Shown here: one piece after another, positions 12,043 to 24,167 of the stretch
Numbering within the stretch: position 1 is the stretch's first letter
Layout: each line of letters begins with the position of its first letter
From: Pezicula radicicola
Lineage: Eukaryota > Ascomycota > Leotiomycetes > Helotiales > Dermateaceae
Length of the DNA: 64,000 nucleotides
NCBI GenBank assembly: GCA_003008705.1
Contig: PDUO01000027.1
Location: 562,425 to 626,424, forward strand
Reading direction: 5' to 3'
The notes under the pieces: model-generated
Seen by the model: only the letters and a program-made list of their open reading frames with translations
Told to the model about the DNA's origin: nothing
The model's database searches: none
Position numbers and translations under genes: made by a program

Positions 12043-14245
12043 TCAAGTCCAATCACTCCACGAACTCCCCTCCCTCCAAACATAAGCACTCTGAGGTCCC
12101 TCAGCACTAATAATATGCCCCAAAGCACACTCCCCAAAACTAACCTTAACCTGTTGCTCCTCATAAAACGCATCATACTTACTATTCAACGCATCTTTCA
12201 AATTCGTTACATCTCCTAAAGGATGTAGAACTTGCCAAGGTTTTACGCACGCTGTTCCGACACATGATTTTAGGATCATGAGTAGAGCGTCTAGCCGGGC
12301 TGTTATGGAGGGGATTGTTGAATTTAGGAGGAGTGTGGTGTTGGACGTTGCATTTGAAGATGTAGTTGTGGTGTAGAGATTATTGATTTGACCGGGATCG
12401 GTTGATATGTCATAAAATTCGTGTTCGTTTGTACACCAGACTGTGTAGGAGAGATCGTAATCATCGCTTAGGACTCTGATGGTTTTGTATGTGTTATTGC
12501 CAGAAGCAGCTATCAGTCGTGTTAGTATTTCAAAACAATAAAGGGCGAGTAGAGAGGAAAGTGAAAACCCACTATGAGCAAAAGTCCCCTCATCTAATGA
12601 AGTACCCCAGTATTCAACATTAACATGCTCATGCTTAAGATCCGCATCCTCAGTCAACAACCCCGGCAAAGGAAAAGCCGTTCCATCAAAATTACCTAAA
12701 CACATCGAGTCAGTCAATCGATCCCCATTCCATTTCCCACTATAGTCTCCCCAACCAAAAAGAGAAAGAAAAACTCACTATGTAAATTCAACCCCGCCAA
12801 CTCATAAATAGTAGGCACAATATCCGTATGCGTAGTAACCAAACTCTGCGTAACCCCGCTCTCAATACCGGGTCCCCTCAAAAACATAGGCACACGAATA
12901 TCCTCCTCAATACCACAAGTCTTCCCAGGCTGCAATCGATGTTGCGAAATATGAAAACCATTATCAGAAGTATAAAAAACATAAGTATTTTCCAATAACC
13001 CAAGATTATCAAGCCGAGTCATAACATCATCAACCATTTCATCAACAGCTTGTAAAGCTTGTAACCGTTTTACATACCATGCGTCATTTGAAGCTATATT
13101 AGTATCGTTTAAGCGAGCTAGTTGCTTTATCCAACTTGCTCCTGTTGGGGATTCCGGGTTGAAATTGGAGGTTCTTGGGACTGTGACGTTGAGGAAGAGA
13201 TTTTCGTGGCGGGCTGCGGCTTCGGGTTCTGTGAATGTTGCGTGTCCTGTCGTGTGGTAGGTTGTTGTTGCGTGAGGGCCTATTGGTGTGATACCTAGGA
13301 AGAAGGGTCGTCCGCTTGAGTTGAGTGCTGCGGATGCTTCGTCGATGTAGCCGAGGGCCTTGGCTCCAATGAGATCGGTGGAGTATTCGCCTGGGTGAGT
13401 AATTGGTGCATCCTGGTCGCGTTGAAATGTTGCATTGTACTAATTAAGTGTTAGCTAAATTGAGTTTATAATTGTAAATTGTGCCGTGTTGAAGCCATAA
13501 TGAAAAAGACGTACGTATAGGTAAGTTCCCGGCTCCAACAAAACTACCACAATCATTAGTCATAATCCACTACTGTATGGTACAGTGAGAAATACTTACA
13601 ATCTGAACCATTAAATCCCGCAGCAAACGGACTATCATAATCACTCGTAGAATGCCCATTCATCAACTTGCCGGTATAATAAGTATTATACCCTTGTCCC
13701 TGAAGCCAAACGGGCAAATAATCCTCATTCAATCCCTGACTAACAAACTTAGAATAACCACCATAAGGCGGAGAAACATCAGTAACCTATGTATTTCCAA
13801 AATCAGTACTCGTTCTCCAAACATACATAGAAGTAAAATGAACTACTTCCCAAACTCAAAATATATCTCGGGTTCGAACACATAACACAGAGCTTTGGGA
13901 AATGGTAAATTTTGATGCCAAGAAAAAACTTACATTAGTGTTATGCGCCGCCTTCCCCGTCAATAACGATACCCGACTAGGACAACACAATGCAACCGTG
14001 CAAAAGTGATTCTCAAAAAACGTACCTCCCTCCCCAAGCCACTTATTAACCAGAGGCATATAATCCAAAGAATCTAGTCTCACATCTTGATCATCGGTCA
14101 TGATGAAGACAAAATTAGGTCTTTGAGATGTAGTATTGATGGCACTAGCAGTTCCATTTTCGAGGCGAGGATAGATAGGATGTTGGATGTTGGGGGCGGC
14201 CTCTGCTGCTAACAAGAGCGATAAGAGGGGGAGGGTAGATAACAT
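12043..14245 (-). CDS. secreted sulfatase (arylsulfatase family)
   Basis: This enzyme hydrolyses sulfate esters and is probably secreted to scavenge sulfate. Six exons: 14245-13934, 13786-13600, 13543-13515 (29 nt), 13439-12779, 12695-12573, 12509-12043, giving 592 aa. All joins preserve frame and use GT/AG (donors GTAAGT, GTACGT, GTGAGT, GTGGGT). A signal peptide covers residues 1-16. The metal-site Asp pair is in IMTDDQD (residues 51-52). The formylglycine motif C-x-P-S-R is at C87-C88-P89-S90-R91, followed by LLTGK. Further family blocks are YTGKLMNG, GITPIGPHA, the YTSDNGFH metal site and GKTCGIEEDIRVP. The C-terminal region (YDLSYTVWCTNEHEFYDI) is typical of fungal arylsulfatases. N-glycosylation sequons are frequent. 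It looks intact. Confidence 0.93.
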
Positions 14246-17019
14246 TGTGGCGAGGGATGGTGAAAGGGAGATGAAGCAAAAAACTTGAAGAAGCTTCGGG
14301 TTTGTTTATGTGAGTGAGGAGAGGCTGCTTTATAGTAATATTATTCTACGTTCTATTGCACATGGGATGAACCGAGTACCTTGCACGTTCTAGGATTTTC
14401 CTTACTTGGTTCCTGGGGTTCATGGTGTACCTGGCATCACATCGAAATCCACAAGCACAACCAAATCCAATCCACATCCACACCGACATCCACACCGTTA
14501 GTCCCGAGTCCCGAGGCTAATAAATGTTCTGTATTATTGTATTTTATACCTTTTAAAATCAAAATAAGCGACCAAAAGCAGGGTCAGACATAGACACTCC
14601 TTATCTTAGCTTACAGAATAAGAAGTAAACAACAATCTTAGTTAAAGGCTCCTATAAACTAAAATAAAAGGTCATCATCACCCTCTAGCCCGAATATCCT
14701 TCACCATTATCTGTTCTCTTCTTAAACAAACCCAAAAAATTTCGTACTTCAAGCCCAAAAAACTCCCAACCGCGCGCGGCGCAAACCCGTAAAAACCTCT
14801 CTCCACCAAATGCACCAATTACCAAACATGACAATTGCTTTCAAATCTCTCTCCGAAATGCTCCATTGTTCTTAAGGTAAGCACAGAGAACTCCAAAAGA
14901 AATCACCTCAGAAAACCATCTGAAAGTAAAAAAACGCGATTATTCCCTGCAATGTCGCCATTCAAAACCCCCACAATTTTAATAGGGTCCCCAGTTCATG
15001 AGCCCGGAAGACCCACCAAACGTCATTTACAACGACGCTCCTCAAGTAACCTGGATGTAGGTCGGTCGACTCGGTCCCACAACTTGTTGCTCCGACGCGC
15101 TCGCTAATAACCGAATTAGTCCTCTGGAGGCTCGCGAGGCTGTTCTTGGGGGAATGGTCGGGGCCTTTATTAGAACTACTTTGATAGAAGAGCCTAGTAG
15201 AGAGAACAGCAATCTATTAGTAAAGACCTTTAGACTGTAGTAGATAACTGTGAGCCGCATATCACGTGTCTGAGAAGTATTTCCTCATTTTCACAAATAG
15301 GTCAAAAAGCCCAAATAGTAGGAGGCCAATGCGATAATCTCGCAAGCTATTTAACATCAAGATGCCTAGGTCTTGTATATAGGTGCCCTAAGGCCTCCTG
15401 TTATTTAAGAGGCCAGACAATTCAAGCTGTCACTAAATTTACTAGTTTTCTTTTAAATTTTCTATATTATCCATATCTATTATAGTCGAAGGTTCACAAT
15501 AAGTAACTTAGGGATATGAAAATTATATAATTTGGCAGTAGATTATATAATTTATATTATAATAGTTAAAAAGTACGCATAGTAGCAAGCCTTAGCGATA
15601 GTTCAAATTAGGTAATATAGAACTTAGCGTTAGTGAATGTCTATATGAGATACTATGGGCTCTCGTTTGCAGTGAAAATAGGGTATATAGAGAATAAGGA
15701 GAGTTGAGTAAGAACTTAAAGTATCTGACTTCTATAAAACAAAGGGAGGGACGTAGGCTTTAGGAATTAATCTAAGCCTAAATTCTATACAAAATTGTCC
15801 TTTTGGATTTCCTAGCATTGTCCGTACAGCAGTACAATCTGAAGACAGCCGTCAAATAGAAGCGATTATAGCTGAATTGAGGATATATACCCAGACACGT
15901 GACTATACGGCTCACAATTACCATCATTGGGCTCTCTACAGGGAAGCCATTTCATCGAAATTATTATTTCATTGGAGTGAACAGGTCGATCAGGTGCTTG
16001 GCTGTGGACTCGCTTGAATTGAATCATAAGCCTTACTAAGCCCCTTAAAAGAGATAATAGAATTCTTTTTTTGATTAATATGATACGTCCTCTTTATTTG
16101 TTTTACTTAAAACTTAAAACCATTAATAAATATACTATAAAGAAGCGAATTTTAAATTTAAGGCTATATACTTCGTAGAATATAAGATAAAGTCAAATTA
16201 ATTAATAATTTTTTGGGGGGTTGGCCTAAGCGCTAATAATTATAGAGGTAAGACAAGTTACTATAATAATCACTCATAATCTAATGCCGCAAATCCATCA
16301 CGAGTTAAATATTTTCGAAGCCTCGTACTATACTACATACACTAGTGTATAGTATCTATTTTCATACTAGCTAACGCGGTCCGCGATATTCTAGAACATC
16401 AGAGCATGCTCAGACTGAAGTTTATCTGAAAGCTTATATCATCTATATAGAATTTTGGCGGGAAGAAGTTCTCAGAATACTAGCAAAAGTACGGGATAGA
16501 TATGAGAAGGGTTAACATATGAGTACTTTGTCATTCCTTTGCTTTCGTATAGTGTCAACAGTTTCATGCCCATTACACCCCGCCCACAGAAATACTCGAT
16601 AGCCGAGGAAGTGAAAAAAGTGCTTCAAAATCCGCTCAACTTGAAGCTCAACATGCACTCACACAAAAGCAGATCCTCCTCTTCTGCATGTTCTGAAATA
16701 CTTACGCTGATGAGCAACATGAATAAAGTGGAAGCGTGATGATACCTCTCAACTCGATATTCCTTAAAAGCAAGTCTGTCTCCTGTGTGTACCCTAAAAT
16801 GCTTCGAATAATAACTACCATGAAAGCAAGTCAGAAATACTTCAGAAATCTCTCAATCTGGAGTCACCATTCCTACCAGACTTTGAACACATATCCTCGA
16901 AAACATCTCCATGTCCGTCTCCAGGAGAATCATGAATCAAAACCTCACTCACATCCTGACGGACCTGCTTCCATACCCCATCAGGTTGCATACGATACCA
17001 ATAGGTGACTGAGATGGTA
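14246..17019. other. AT-rich gene-free region with decayed DNA
   Basis: 14246-14380 is the sulfatase promoter side. From about 15440 to 16300 the sequence is very AT-rich with TA-dense runs (TATAATTTATATTATAATAG type), as expected for RIP-degraded repeats. Nothing recognisable remains there. 14830-15110 and 16540-17010 have higher coding-like complexity (for example a frame through SRGSEKSASKSAQLEAQHAL near 16590-16680), but stops interrupt every frame and I could not assign a family. I treat these as possible relics, not genes. Confidence 0.45.
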
Positions 17020-17142
17020 AGAGTTGTGGCCATTACAAATGGCCCACCTAAGCGAAAACACCACGTTTCAGAAATTTCATATCTCTTTCTTCTAAAAATC
17101 TGTAATAATACAACCACCAATTCTATTATCTTAAAATTCACA

Positions 17143-18243
17143 ATGAATAGAGATCGAGTATCAAGCCCTCCACGCCAAAAAGAGCAAGGCGAATGGCCTA
17201 CTCCTACGCGGAAAGAAATACNTATATTNTATCNACAAGGAAAATCATAACGACAGATTGAATTAGAAANANACGTTCCTCGACGAAGTATAAGACGTAT
17301 AATACNACAAGAATCGAGCCGCCGTGATCGAAAAAAGAAAGCCCCGAGGCGATATATTATAACTATTCGAGAGGTTCGTCATTGTATTCGATATATCTCC
17401 CAGAATTGGTCGACGCGTCGACTATCGATCGAGTAAGTCAAAGCCCACCTAGGCATTGAAGCCTCTGTACGTACTATTCGTCGAGAACTTCGCTGCGCAG
17501 GCTATCGCCGCTGTGTTGTATACCCACGACCCTATATATCACGCAAGCAAGCTAAGAAACGATTAGATTTCGCGTTAAGCCATCGGTGGTAGGGAACGTC
17601 GGACTAGGTAGTACATCGGACAGATGGCAAGATTGGTGGCGATTGGAGGAAGGTGATATAGTCGGACAAGGTAACATTCGAGACAGGGAAGTATGGAAGG
17701 ATCTGGGTAACACGTCGGAGGGACGAAAGGAGGTGTATAGATTGTATAAAATCGGTATATCGCTCTGGTCGAGTTTCGGTTATGATTTGGGGAGCTATTG
17801 GTTGGGACTATAAGTCAGAATTAGTCTTCCTTGAGAAGCTTCCTGAGCGCAAGGGAATTTACTCGAAGGCTTACCTTGACCAAGTATTACAACCTATTGT
17901 TTTCCCTCTTTTTGATCAACTAGGGCCAGAGTATATCTTCATGGAAGATGGGGCAAAGGTATATGCCGGGAATGCTTGATTACCTAAGCTACAATACTAC
18001 ATTCGAAGCTTTCAATGGCCTCCTTCTTCGCCAGATTTAAATGTAATAGAGAAGGTCTGGCGATGGATGAAAGAAGAACTAAAGAAATTACTATATGTAC
18101 CAAAAAATAAAGAGGATATAAAGAGGGAGTTACAGAGGCTATGGGATCAAGTAGATCCACGTGATTATCGTCATTATACAGAGTAATTGACTTGTAAGCT
18201 TGAAGATGTAATTGAAGTAGGAGGATTAGCTACTATTCATTAG
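17143..18243 (+). pseudogene. Tc1-family transposase with in-frame stops
   Basis: A single frame from ATG 17143 to TAG 18243 (366 codons) keeps phase throughout but has at least seven internal stops (TAA, TAG, TGA). The N-terminal half resembles paired HTH DNA-binding domains (RRSIRRII and the WSTRRLSIE area). The DDE catalytic core is recognisable by VSVMIWGAIGWD, then FMEDGAKVY (second Asp) and PPSSPDLNVIEKVW (third Asp). Several stops fit CAA to TAA, CGA to TGA or TGG to TAG changes, which is the RIP pattern. Six ambiguous N bases occur between 17222 and 17306. The copy cannot make transposase. Confidence 0.88.
17222..17306. other. cluster of ambiguous bases (N)
   Basis: Single N bases sit at 17222, 17229, 17234, 17270, 17272 and 17306 inside the transposase frame and nowhere else in the window. 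This suggests unresolved differences between repeat copies during assembly, rather than a sequencing gap. Confidence 0.8.
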
Positions 18244-18397
18244 TTTATATATTCAATTTCAAATCAATTAGATTATAATTGTAATTGTAATATATTTATA
18301 TATATATATAGTCATTTTTGTGAGGTTCGCTTAGGTGGGCCATTTGTAATGGCCACAACTCTTATATTGCTGATCAAACTTTGCTTATGAACTGCGC

Positions 18398-21300
18398 TCA
18401 AATATCGTACATCTTGCTTCGGTCTTCAAGAGTACGTTTGATAGCTGCATTGGAAGATTAGCAATCACATAGATTCCGCAATTAGACGAATGGACGTACC
18501 ATCAGTGCTCTCCTTTGCATCACCAAACAACATCTTCGTGCCGGGCATGTAGAACATTGGATTCGGTACGTCAGCTGTACAGAGTTAGAAGTTACCCTGT
18601 ATAATCTAAACAGGACACATACCGTAACCACTTGCCATACCACGCTTCATGACAATGACTTGCTTACTCTTCCAAGCGTGGAGAACTGGCATGCCGGCGA
18701 TTGGTGATCCAGGTTCAAGAGCGATGGGATTTACTGTGTCATTTGCTCCAATAACAAGTACGACATCGGTGTCACCAAAGTCATCGTTGATTTCATCCAT
18801 CTCAAGTACAACTGGAAGTCTACGTTAGCGTCAGTCGAGGTGTAGATATGAACGACTTACTATCATATGGAACAGAGGCTTCAGCAAGAAGAACGTTGCA
18901 TTGGCCAGGCATTCGACCAGCGACTGGATGAATTGCGAAACGAACATTAATGCCCTTGCTTCGGAGCATGCGAACGATATCAGAGATAGCATATTGTGCT
19001 TTCGCGACTGCCATTCCGTATCCGACAACCTATCTTCATATCAGCACTGCAGTAAGTTACAACTAGATCAAGAAAAAACACGTACAATAATGACGTTTTC
19101 AGCATTTACAAGAGCATCCACGGTCTCATCGATGTTTGTCTTGGTGATCTGACCCTCGATTTTGTATTGACTCTCTACGGGCGCAGCTATACCTCCAAAT
19201 AGCACGTTGGTGATGGATCTATTCATAGCGACACACTGAAGCAAGAGTAAGTATGGGCCGTTGAAAAATTACAAGACGGCTTACCATAATATGTGACAAG
19301 ATAGAACCGCTGACCCCAATGAGAGCCCCGACCGTTGTAAGTAAGGGGTTTTCGAGCATAAGACCTTCAGCGACGAGAGCAAACCCAGAATATGCATTCA
19401 AGACAGTTATTACAACCGCTATTAAGAACGTTAGTAAATAAAAAGGACATGTGTATTCATATATTGGAACTCATACGCATATCGGCGCCACCAATGGCTG
19501 CTGTAGTCGTATAACCCTTCAAAAAACTGAGGATAGTGCTTCCACCAAGGCATGCAGCTGCAATTGCGGGAGATCCAGGTGCCATCGTCAAGAATGCTCC
19601 CATTGTTGCGAAATTTGCACCGAGAAGAGACGAATTAATCAAGTGTCGACCAGGAAGAGCAAGTGGTCTTGAAGACATCTTCCCAGCAAGCTTCATAAAT
19701 GCAACAAGTGACCCGGTGAAAGTCACACCGCCTAAAGTAGTGATTAGGAATGAAGTTAACGGGTTGGAAGGAGTGCGGTACCGATTATGACACCAAAGTA
19801 AGCAGTGACCATGTGCAAAATTGAGATATCAGCAATACCAGCCATCACGCTACCAATGCTCGTCAACACTGCTGCCAGCCCAACAACAGAGTGTAAAGCT
19901 GCAACTGTTTGCGGAAGATCTGTAGCAGTAATTCGTCGACCAATACCGGCACCTAATTTATCCTTGTTATTTGGGATCCAAGTATCTTGTTCGCCTGATT
20001 TACTCACCTAAAATGCTACCAATACCGGCAACACCAGCAACTTGAATCAAAGTCTCTACTGGAAATCCAACAGCAGCTAGCGATGCTAGAATACCAGAGC
20101 TCACACCGAGCATTCCGAGGATATTTCCCTGTCGAGCAGTTGTCTGCGACGCAAGACTGGACAACGAGCCTTCAACTGATTAGCGAGGTATTGCACAAAA
20201 CACCTACCGATTACCTACCAATACACAGAAGACTGCTTGTCAAGTACCCAGCTTGTACCAGACCAGCCATACCAGTAGTCGCAGCGGCAATATACCCTCC
20301 GCCAAATAAAATGGCAGGAATAGCATACAGCCAGGGGTACTCTGGAGGGTCTGATGGACCTATAAAACTTTGTTAGATTGAGAACCAAGATCGCTAGATG
20401 GGATAAAATACGCTTAAACATGTCCAGCATCCTCTTGGTGATCACAAAGCCACCCGAAACATTGACCGAGGCAAGTAACACTGAGAGTGCACCTAGCAAC
20501 TGTGGGAAAGTTCCAGGAAAGTATCCTCCACCCATGACAAACAGTCCACCAACTCCGACCATTCCTAATTTAAAGTTAGTACATTCTCAGTAATTTTCAA
20601 AGGATAATTTCTGGTACCTGATATAGCATTTGTAACACTCATGAGAGGCGAATGAAGCGCAGGTACAACTCCCCATACTACCCGGTAGCCAATAAGTCCC
20701 GCAAGAGCAAACGTATAAACATTGCTCATAAATAATGGTCCGGTTGCTTTTCCTAGAATAAGGGCTAAACTCATTCCACCAGTAACTGTTGCAACCTCTC
20801 GGGTCTTCTTTTGCCATGGAGTGACAGCAACAATCTGAGGCTTCGTTTCCAAGACAGGCTTTGCGGCGGGTGTTGGCGGAGGTGCTGGACGAGGAGCTGT
20901 AGGTATGATATCTCCATTTTGCGTCACAATAGAACCACGAACAACTTCATCCTTTAAGTCAATTCCAAAATGCCTATCCTCATTAGAAATAGAAAGAAGG
21001 AACTTAGTCACGTTATTGCCATAGAGGGTAGAGGACTGAGTTGGAAGTCGCGAGGGAAGGTCAGTATAACCTGGTCATGTGTTAAACAGTTTCTCTCCCA
21101 GCATGCAACAAGAAAACAAACCTATGATAGTAACATCCTTGTAGGTAATCAACTTCCCAGGGACAGTAGCTTCGCAATTGCCACCTGCTTCAGCAGCAAG
21201 ATCAACGATGACCGAGCCAGGTTTCATTGCTGCGACCATCTGTTCTGAGTCAGAAAGTGTTGTAGATACCGTCAAATCATAGCCTGGTACTTACTTCCTC

Positions 21301-22589
21301 TTTGATGAGTTTCGGTGCTGGTCGTCCAGGGATGAGAGCTGTGGTAATCACGATATCTACATCGCGACACTGCTGCATGAATAATTTCATCTCAGCTTCA
21401 ATGAACTCTTTTGACATTTCCTTGGCGTAACCACCGCCTCCCTCGCCCGATTCTTGAAAGTCAACTTCGATAAATTCAGCACCAAGTGATTCTACTTGCT
21501 CGCGTGCTGCAGCCCTGGTATCAAATCCGCGTACAATTGCGCCTAAGCGACGAGCCTAGAGAACAAATTAAATTTTGATGTTGTTGATATACACAAATTC
21601 AAGACTTACAGTTGCGATAGCACTGAGACCTGCGACTCCTGCACCAATTACAAGAACCTTACAAGGCGGAATCTAGAAATGTATTGGTAAACACGATTTT
21701 GGAACTAGGAGGGGGCAATTTACTTTACTGCAGGTTAATTGTGTTTATTAGCCGAAGGACACACCGCAAAATGAGAAGAGTGCTCACTTACCCAGCTGCT
21801 GTAACCTGTCCTGTCAAAAACCTGCCGAAATGGTTGGATGCTTCTAACACAGCTTTATATCCAGCAATATTGGCCATAGAACTATGTTCCGTGAGTCCCA
21901 GTCTACAGAAAATCCTTCTTGGCCAGGACCTACCTCAAAGCGTCAAAAACTTGTGCACGAGAAATCCGGGGTATCATATCCATTGCAAATGAAGTAGCGC
22001 CTCTTCCTGCAATCTTCTCTACCACATCCCTATTCTTGGCTGGGTACAAGAAAGAAATGAGTGTGCTCCCTGCTCTCAACATATCAATCTCCGTATTGGG
22101 GTCCTCAATACTCGGCGCTCGCACTTTTAACAGAATATCACTCTCTGACCATACCGTTGCGCGATCAACGAGTGTTACGCCAGCTTTCTCATAAGCTTCG
22201 TCTGTGAACTGTGCTTCTGCACCGGCACCTCTCTCCACGAGTACGCGAGCAAACCCTTTCTTGAGCAATTGTGACGCATTTTGTGGACTAATCGCAACTC
22301 GTCTTTCTTCGGGGTAAATTTCGCGGACAACCCCGACTGTGAGGTTCGCATAAGGGATCGAGGTGATAGAAGGGCTGGATACAACAGCCTCGCTTCTAAC
22401 AAAGACTCTTGAAGGCGGCTTTGATTGAAAACGCGCTGGATTTCTACTGCTCGACTTCTGAGTTGGAGGGTAAAAAGATCGCGCTCGCGTAACTGCAATA
22501 CAGGGTTAGCCCTCCACGCAAACTTTGAACTCCAAGATGGTATGTCGCTTGAACGTACTGAGTGGTGTGAGCAGAGTCTTTGAGGCCAT
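18398..22589 (-). CDS. NNT: mitochondrial proton-translocating NAD(P) transhydrogenase
   Basis: Transfers hydride between NADH and NADP+ driven by protons across the inner mitochondrial membrane. Nineteen exons: 22589-22559, 22492-21934, 21881-21792, 21727-21724 (4 nt), 21672-21610, 21555-21295, 21239-21122, 21070-20618, 20564-20412, 20359-20219, 20169-20008, 19952-19782, 19731-19477, 19418-19285, 19235-19086, 19029-18861, 18811-18623, 18574-18500, 18444-18398. The product is 1,074 aa, close to animal NNT. An Arg/Ser-rich transit peptide begins [17 protein letters not shown]. Domain I (PntA, NAD-binding, about 55-430) carries [14 protein letters not shown] and [12 protein letters not shown]. 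Membrane domain II spans about 455-860. Domain III (PntB, NADP-binding, about 915-1074) has [25 protein letters not shown] and GANDTVNP. The Tc1 element lies just beyond its stop codon. Exon joins all keep frame; the microexon is inferred. Confidence 0.93.
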
Positions 22590-23540
22590 AGCCCCCTGAG
22601 AAGTACCAGCACGGCATTGCCTCAGCAGCGGCCGGACGGTCATGGAGCGTATCATAGTTGAACAGAAGGAATCCCCAGTCGAGAGAGGATATATAAGTAT
22701 GTTGGCATTTGCCCAAAGTCAATTTTCAGGGCGGAAGTGACGGTTGTTCCCTTACCATCACACACAGAAGATGCAAGTTGTAGGACGACCAGCATGGCGC
22801 AACACCCAGTGCGAGGTCCGGGAAGTGCTGCCGGCTGTAATGTGGGTGTGTCTTGGAAACGCGGGGGGAGTGTGGGAGGAATCGAAAGACGTGCGGGGAT
22901 GTGAAGAAACACCGAAGCCGCCGATGGTCCTGCCTATTTCAGACCGAATTGCTACAAATTCTCGATCATCCATTGTTTTGAACATGCGCAACGCAATGAG
23001 CGACACAGGAATTCTCGTACGACCTGTGGAGGGGCCTCTACAATCTTATATTTTAATTCCATCAGCCACAGCGGACTATTTCGGGTGAGGCTGGTTTGCA
23101 TATGCAACTTCGCGAGCATTGCATTTGGGGTGCTACAAGACAGCCACAGCAGGACTTTGCAGGTTCAAACACCTCTACTCCCTGCTCCCGTGCTGTACAG
23201 TAGGCTAAAAGCTAAGTACCTTCGTACCGTTGGTATGGGGGACCGCCGCCATATTATTTATAGTTTCTCAAGTCGCTTCTGGCTCAGAATCATCTCGGTG
23301 AAAAATGGACCGAACATGTGATGTAGGGCAGCCAAGTCAAATGAAGGCTATGAATTGGAATTATGAAGATGCACGGATGATATGAGGTTTTGTGCAGTGC
23401 CAGTCTCTTCTGATAGAATAATTCCTTTACTGAATAGGAAATATTCCTCTAGTGTCTATCGACATAGTCTTCACCTACATCTGCGTTGGTCCTACGGTAT
23501 GTATCTACTGCACGAACGCAGTTAAAAGACAGAAGCAGCT
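22590..23540. other. intergenic, transhydrogenase promoter
   Basis: This is the 951 bp upstream of the transhydrogenase start and downstream of the isochorismatase-family gene, both minus strand. ORFs here lack domains. A pyrimidine-rich, CAT-containing stretch near 22740-22800 could be a leader, but nothing specific can be assigned. Confidence 0.4.
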
Positions 23541-24167
23541 TCAGTTGATACTCTCAGCCTTCACTACACTGCCGAACGCATCTGCCAACTCGGCCAAAGC
23601 AACCCTCACTAAATCTTCAGCCTTGACACCAGGAATGTCTCTATCACCTATCGCGTCTTCGGTGAGAATAACATCGTATCCTAACTCCGCAGCCTGTCTC
23701 GCTGTAGTGCTGACACAAACATGCGCCATATATCCCGTTAACACTAGCTTATTCCTTCCAGTACCTTTCAGATGACTTTCTAGATCCGTGTTCGTAAAGG
23801 ACCCCGGAAATTGCTTACGAATTAACTTCTCGCCACTCTTGGGTTCGAGCTCTGCAAATTCTTTGGCCAGGTCTGTATCGGGTGTGAAAACAGGTGCGCC
23901 TGCGGGCGTCAGGTGCACGATGTGGACTATGGGTGCTGATGTTGAACGGTATTTGGAGAGAAGGTTCGCGATTACTTTACGGGTAGATCCTACATTTTCG
24001 GTTTTCAGATGACCATCGGCGTATCTGTTTGAGCTATCAGTGACTGGGAATATTGCTACGCGAAAATAAACATACTCGTTCTGCGCATTGATAATGACGA
24101 GTACGCTGTCCGAGGTTGAAGCTGTTGATGGCGACACGCCAATGAGTTCACGAAACCCTTTCACCAT
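23541..24167 (-). CDS. isochorismatase-family protein with Asn in place of catalytic Asp
   Basis: A member of the cysteine hydrolase (isochorismatase/nicotinamidase-like) family. Exons 24167-24076 and 24024-23541 give 191 aa, the usual size. The 51-nt intron (GTATGT...AACAG) is a multiple of three and could be read through, but splicing joins NAQNE to [11 protein letters not shown], matching the family. The Cys nucleophile is C134 ([13 protein letters not shown]), preceded by the normal Ala-His turn. The triad Lys is probably K101 (RKQFPGSF). The triad Asp, normally in [IV]IDAQN, is N27 here (VIINAQN). Asp is required in studied members, so activity may be altered or lost; the rest of the fold looks intact. 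Substrate unknown. The start was chosen by comparison with family N-termini. Confidence 0.88.
   Translation of the reverse strand: MVKGFRELIGVSPSTASTSDSVLVIINAQNEYVYFRVAIFPVTDSSNRYADGHLKTENVGSTRKVIANLLSKYRSTSAPIVHIVHLTPAGAPVFTPDTDLAKEFAELEPKSGEKLIRKQFPGSFTNTDLESHLKGTGRNKLVLTGYMAHVCVSTTARQAAELGYDVILTEDAIGDRDIPGVKAEDLVRVALAELADAFGSVVKAESIN

Larger units (their letters stand above)
17020..18362 (+). mobile_element. Tc1/mariner transposon, RIP-damaged
   Basis: Terminal inverted repeats of about 37 bp start AGAGTTGTGGCCATTACAAA at 17020 and are mirrored at the right end (18326-18362). TA dinucleotides flank both ends (17018-17019 and 18363-18364), the target duplication of this superfamily. The 1,343-bp length suits a Tc1-type element. 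It contains one transposase frame on the plus strand with several stop codons. The element lies 35 bp past the stop codon of the transhydrogenase gene (stop at 18400-18398), so it occupies that gene's 3' flank or 3' UTR, in the opposite orientation. Confidence 0.92.

Noticed and set aside
13870..13890. GGTTCGAACAC resembling a tRNA B box
   Set aside because: The arms do not pair into a T-stem and no A box or acceptor stem lies upstream; it lies in a sulfatase intron.
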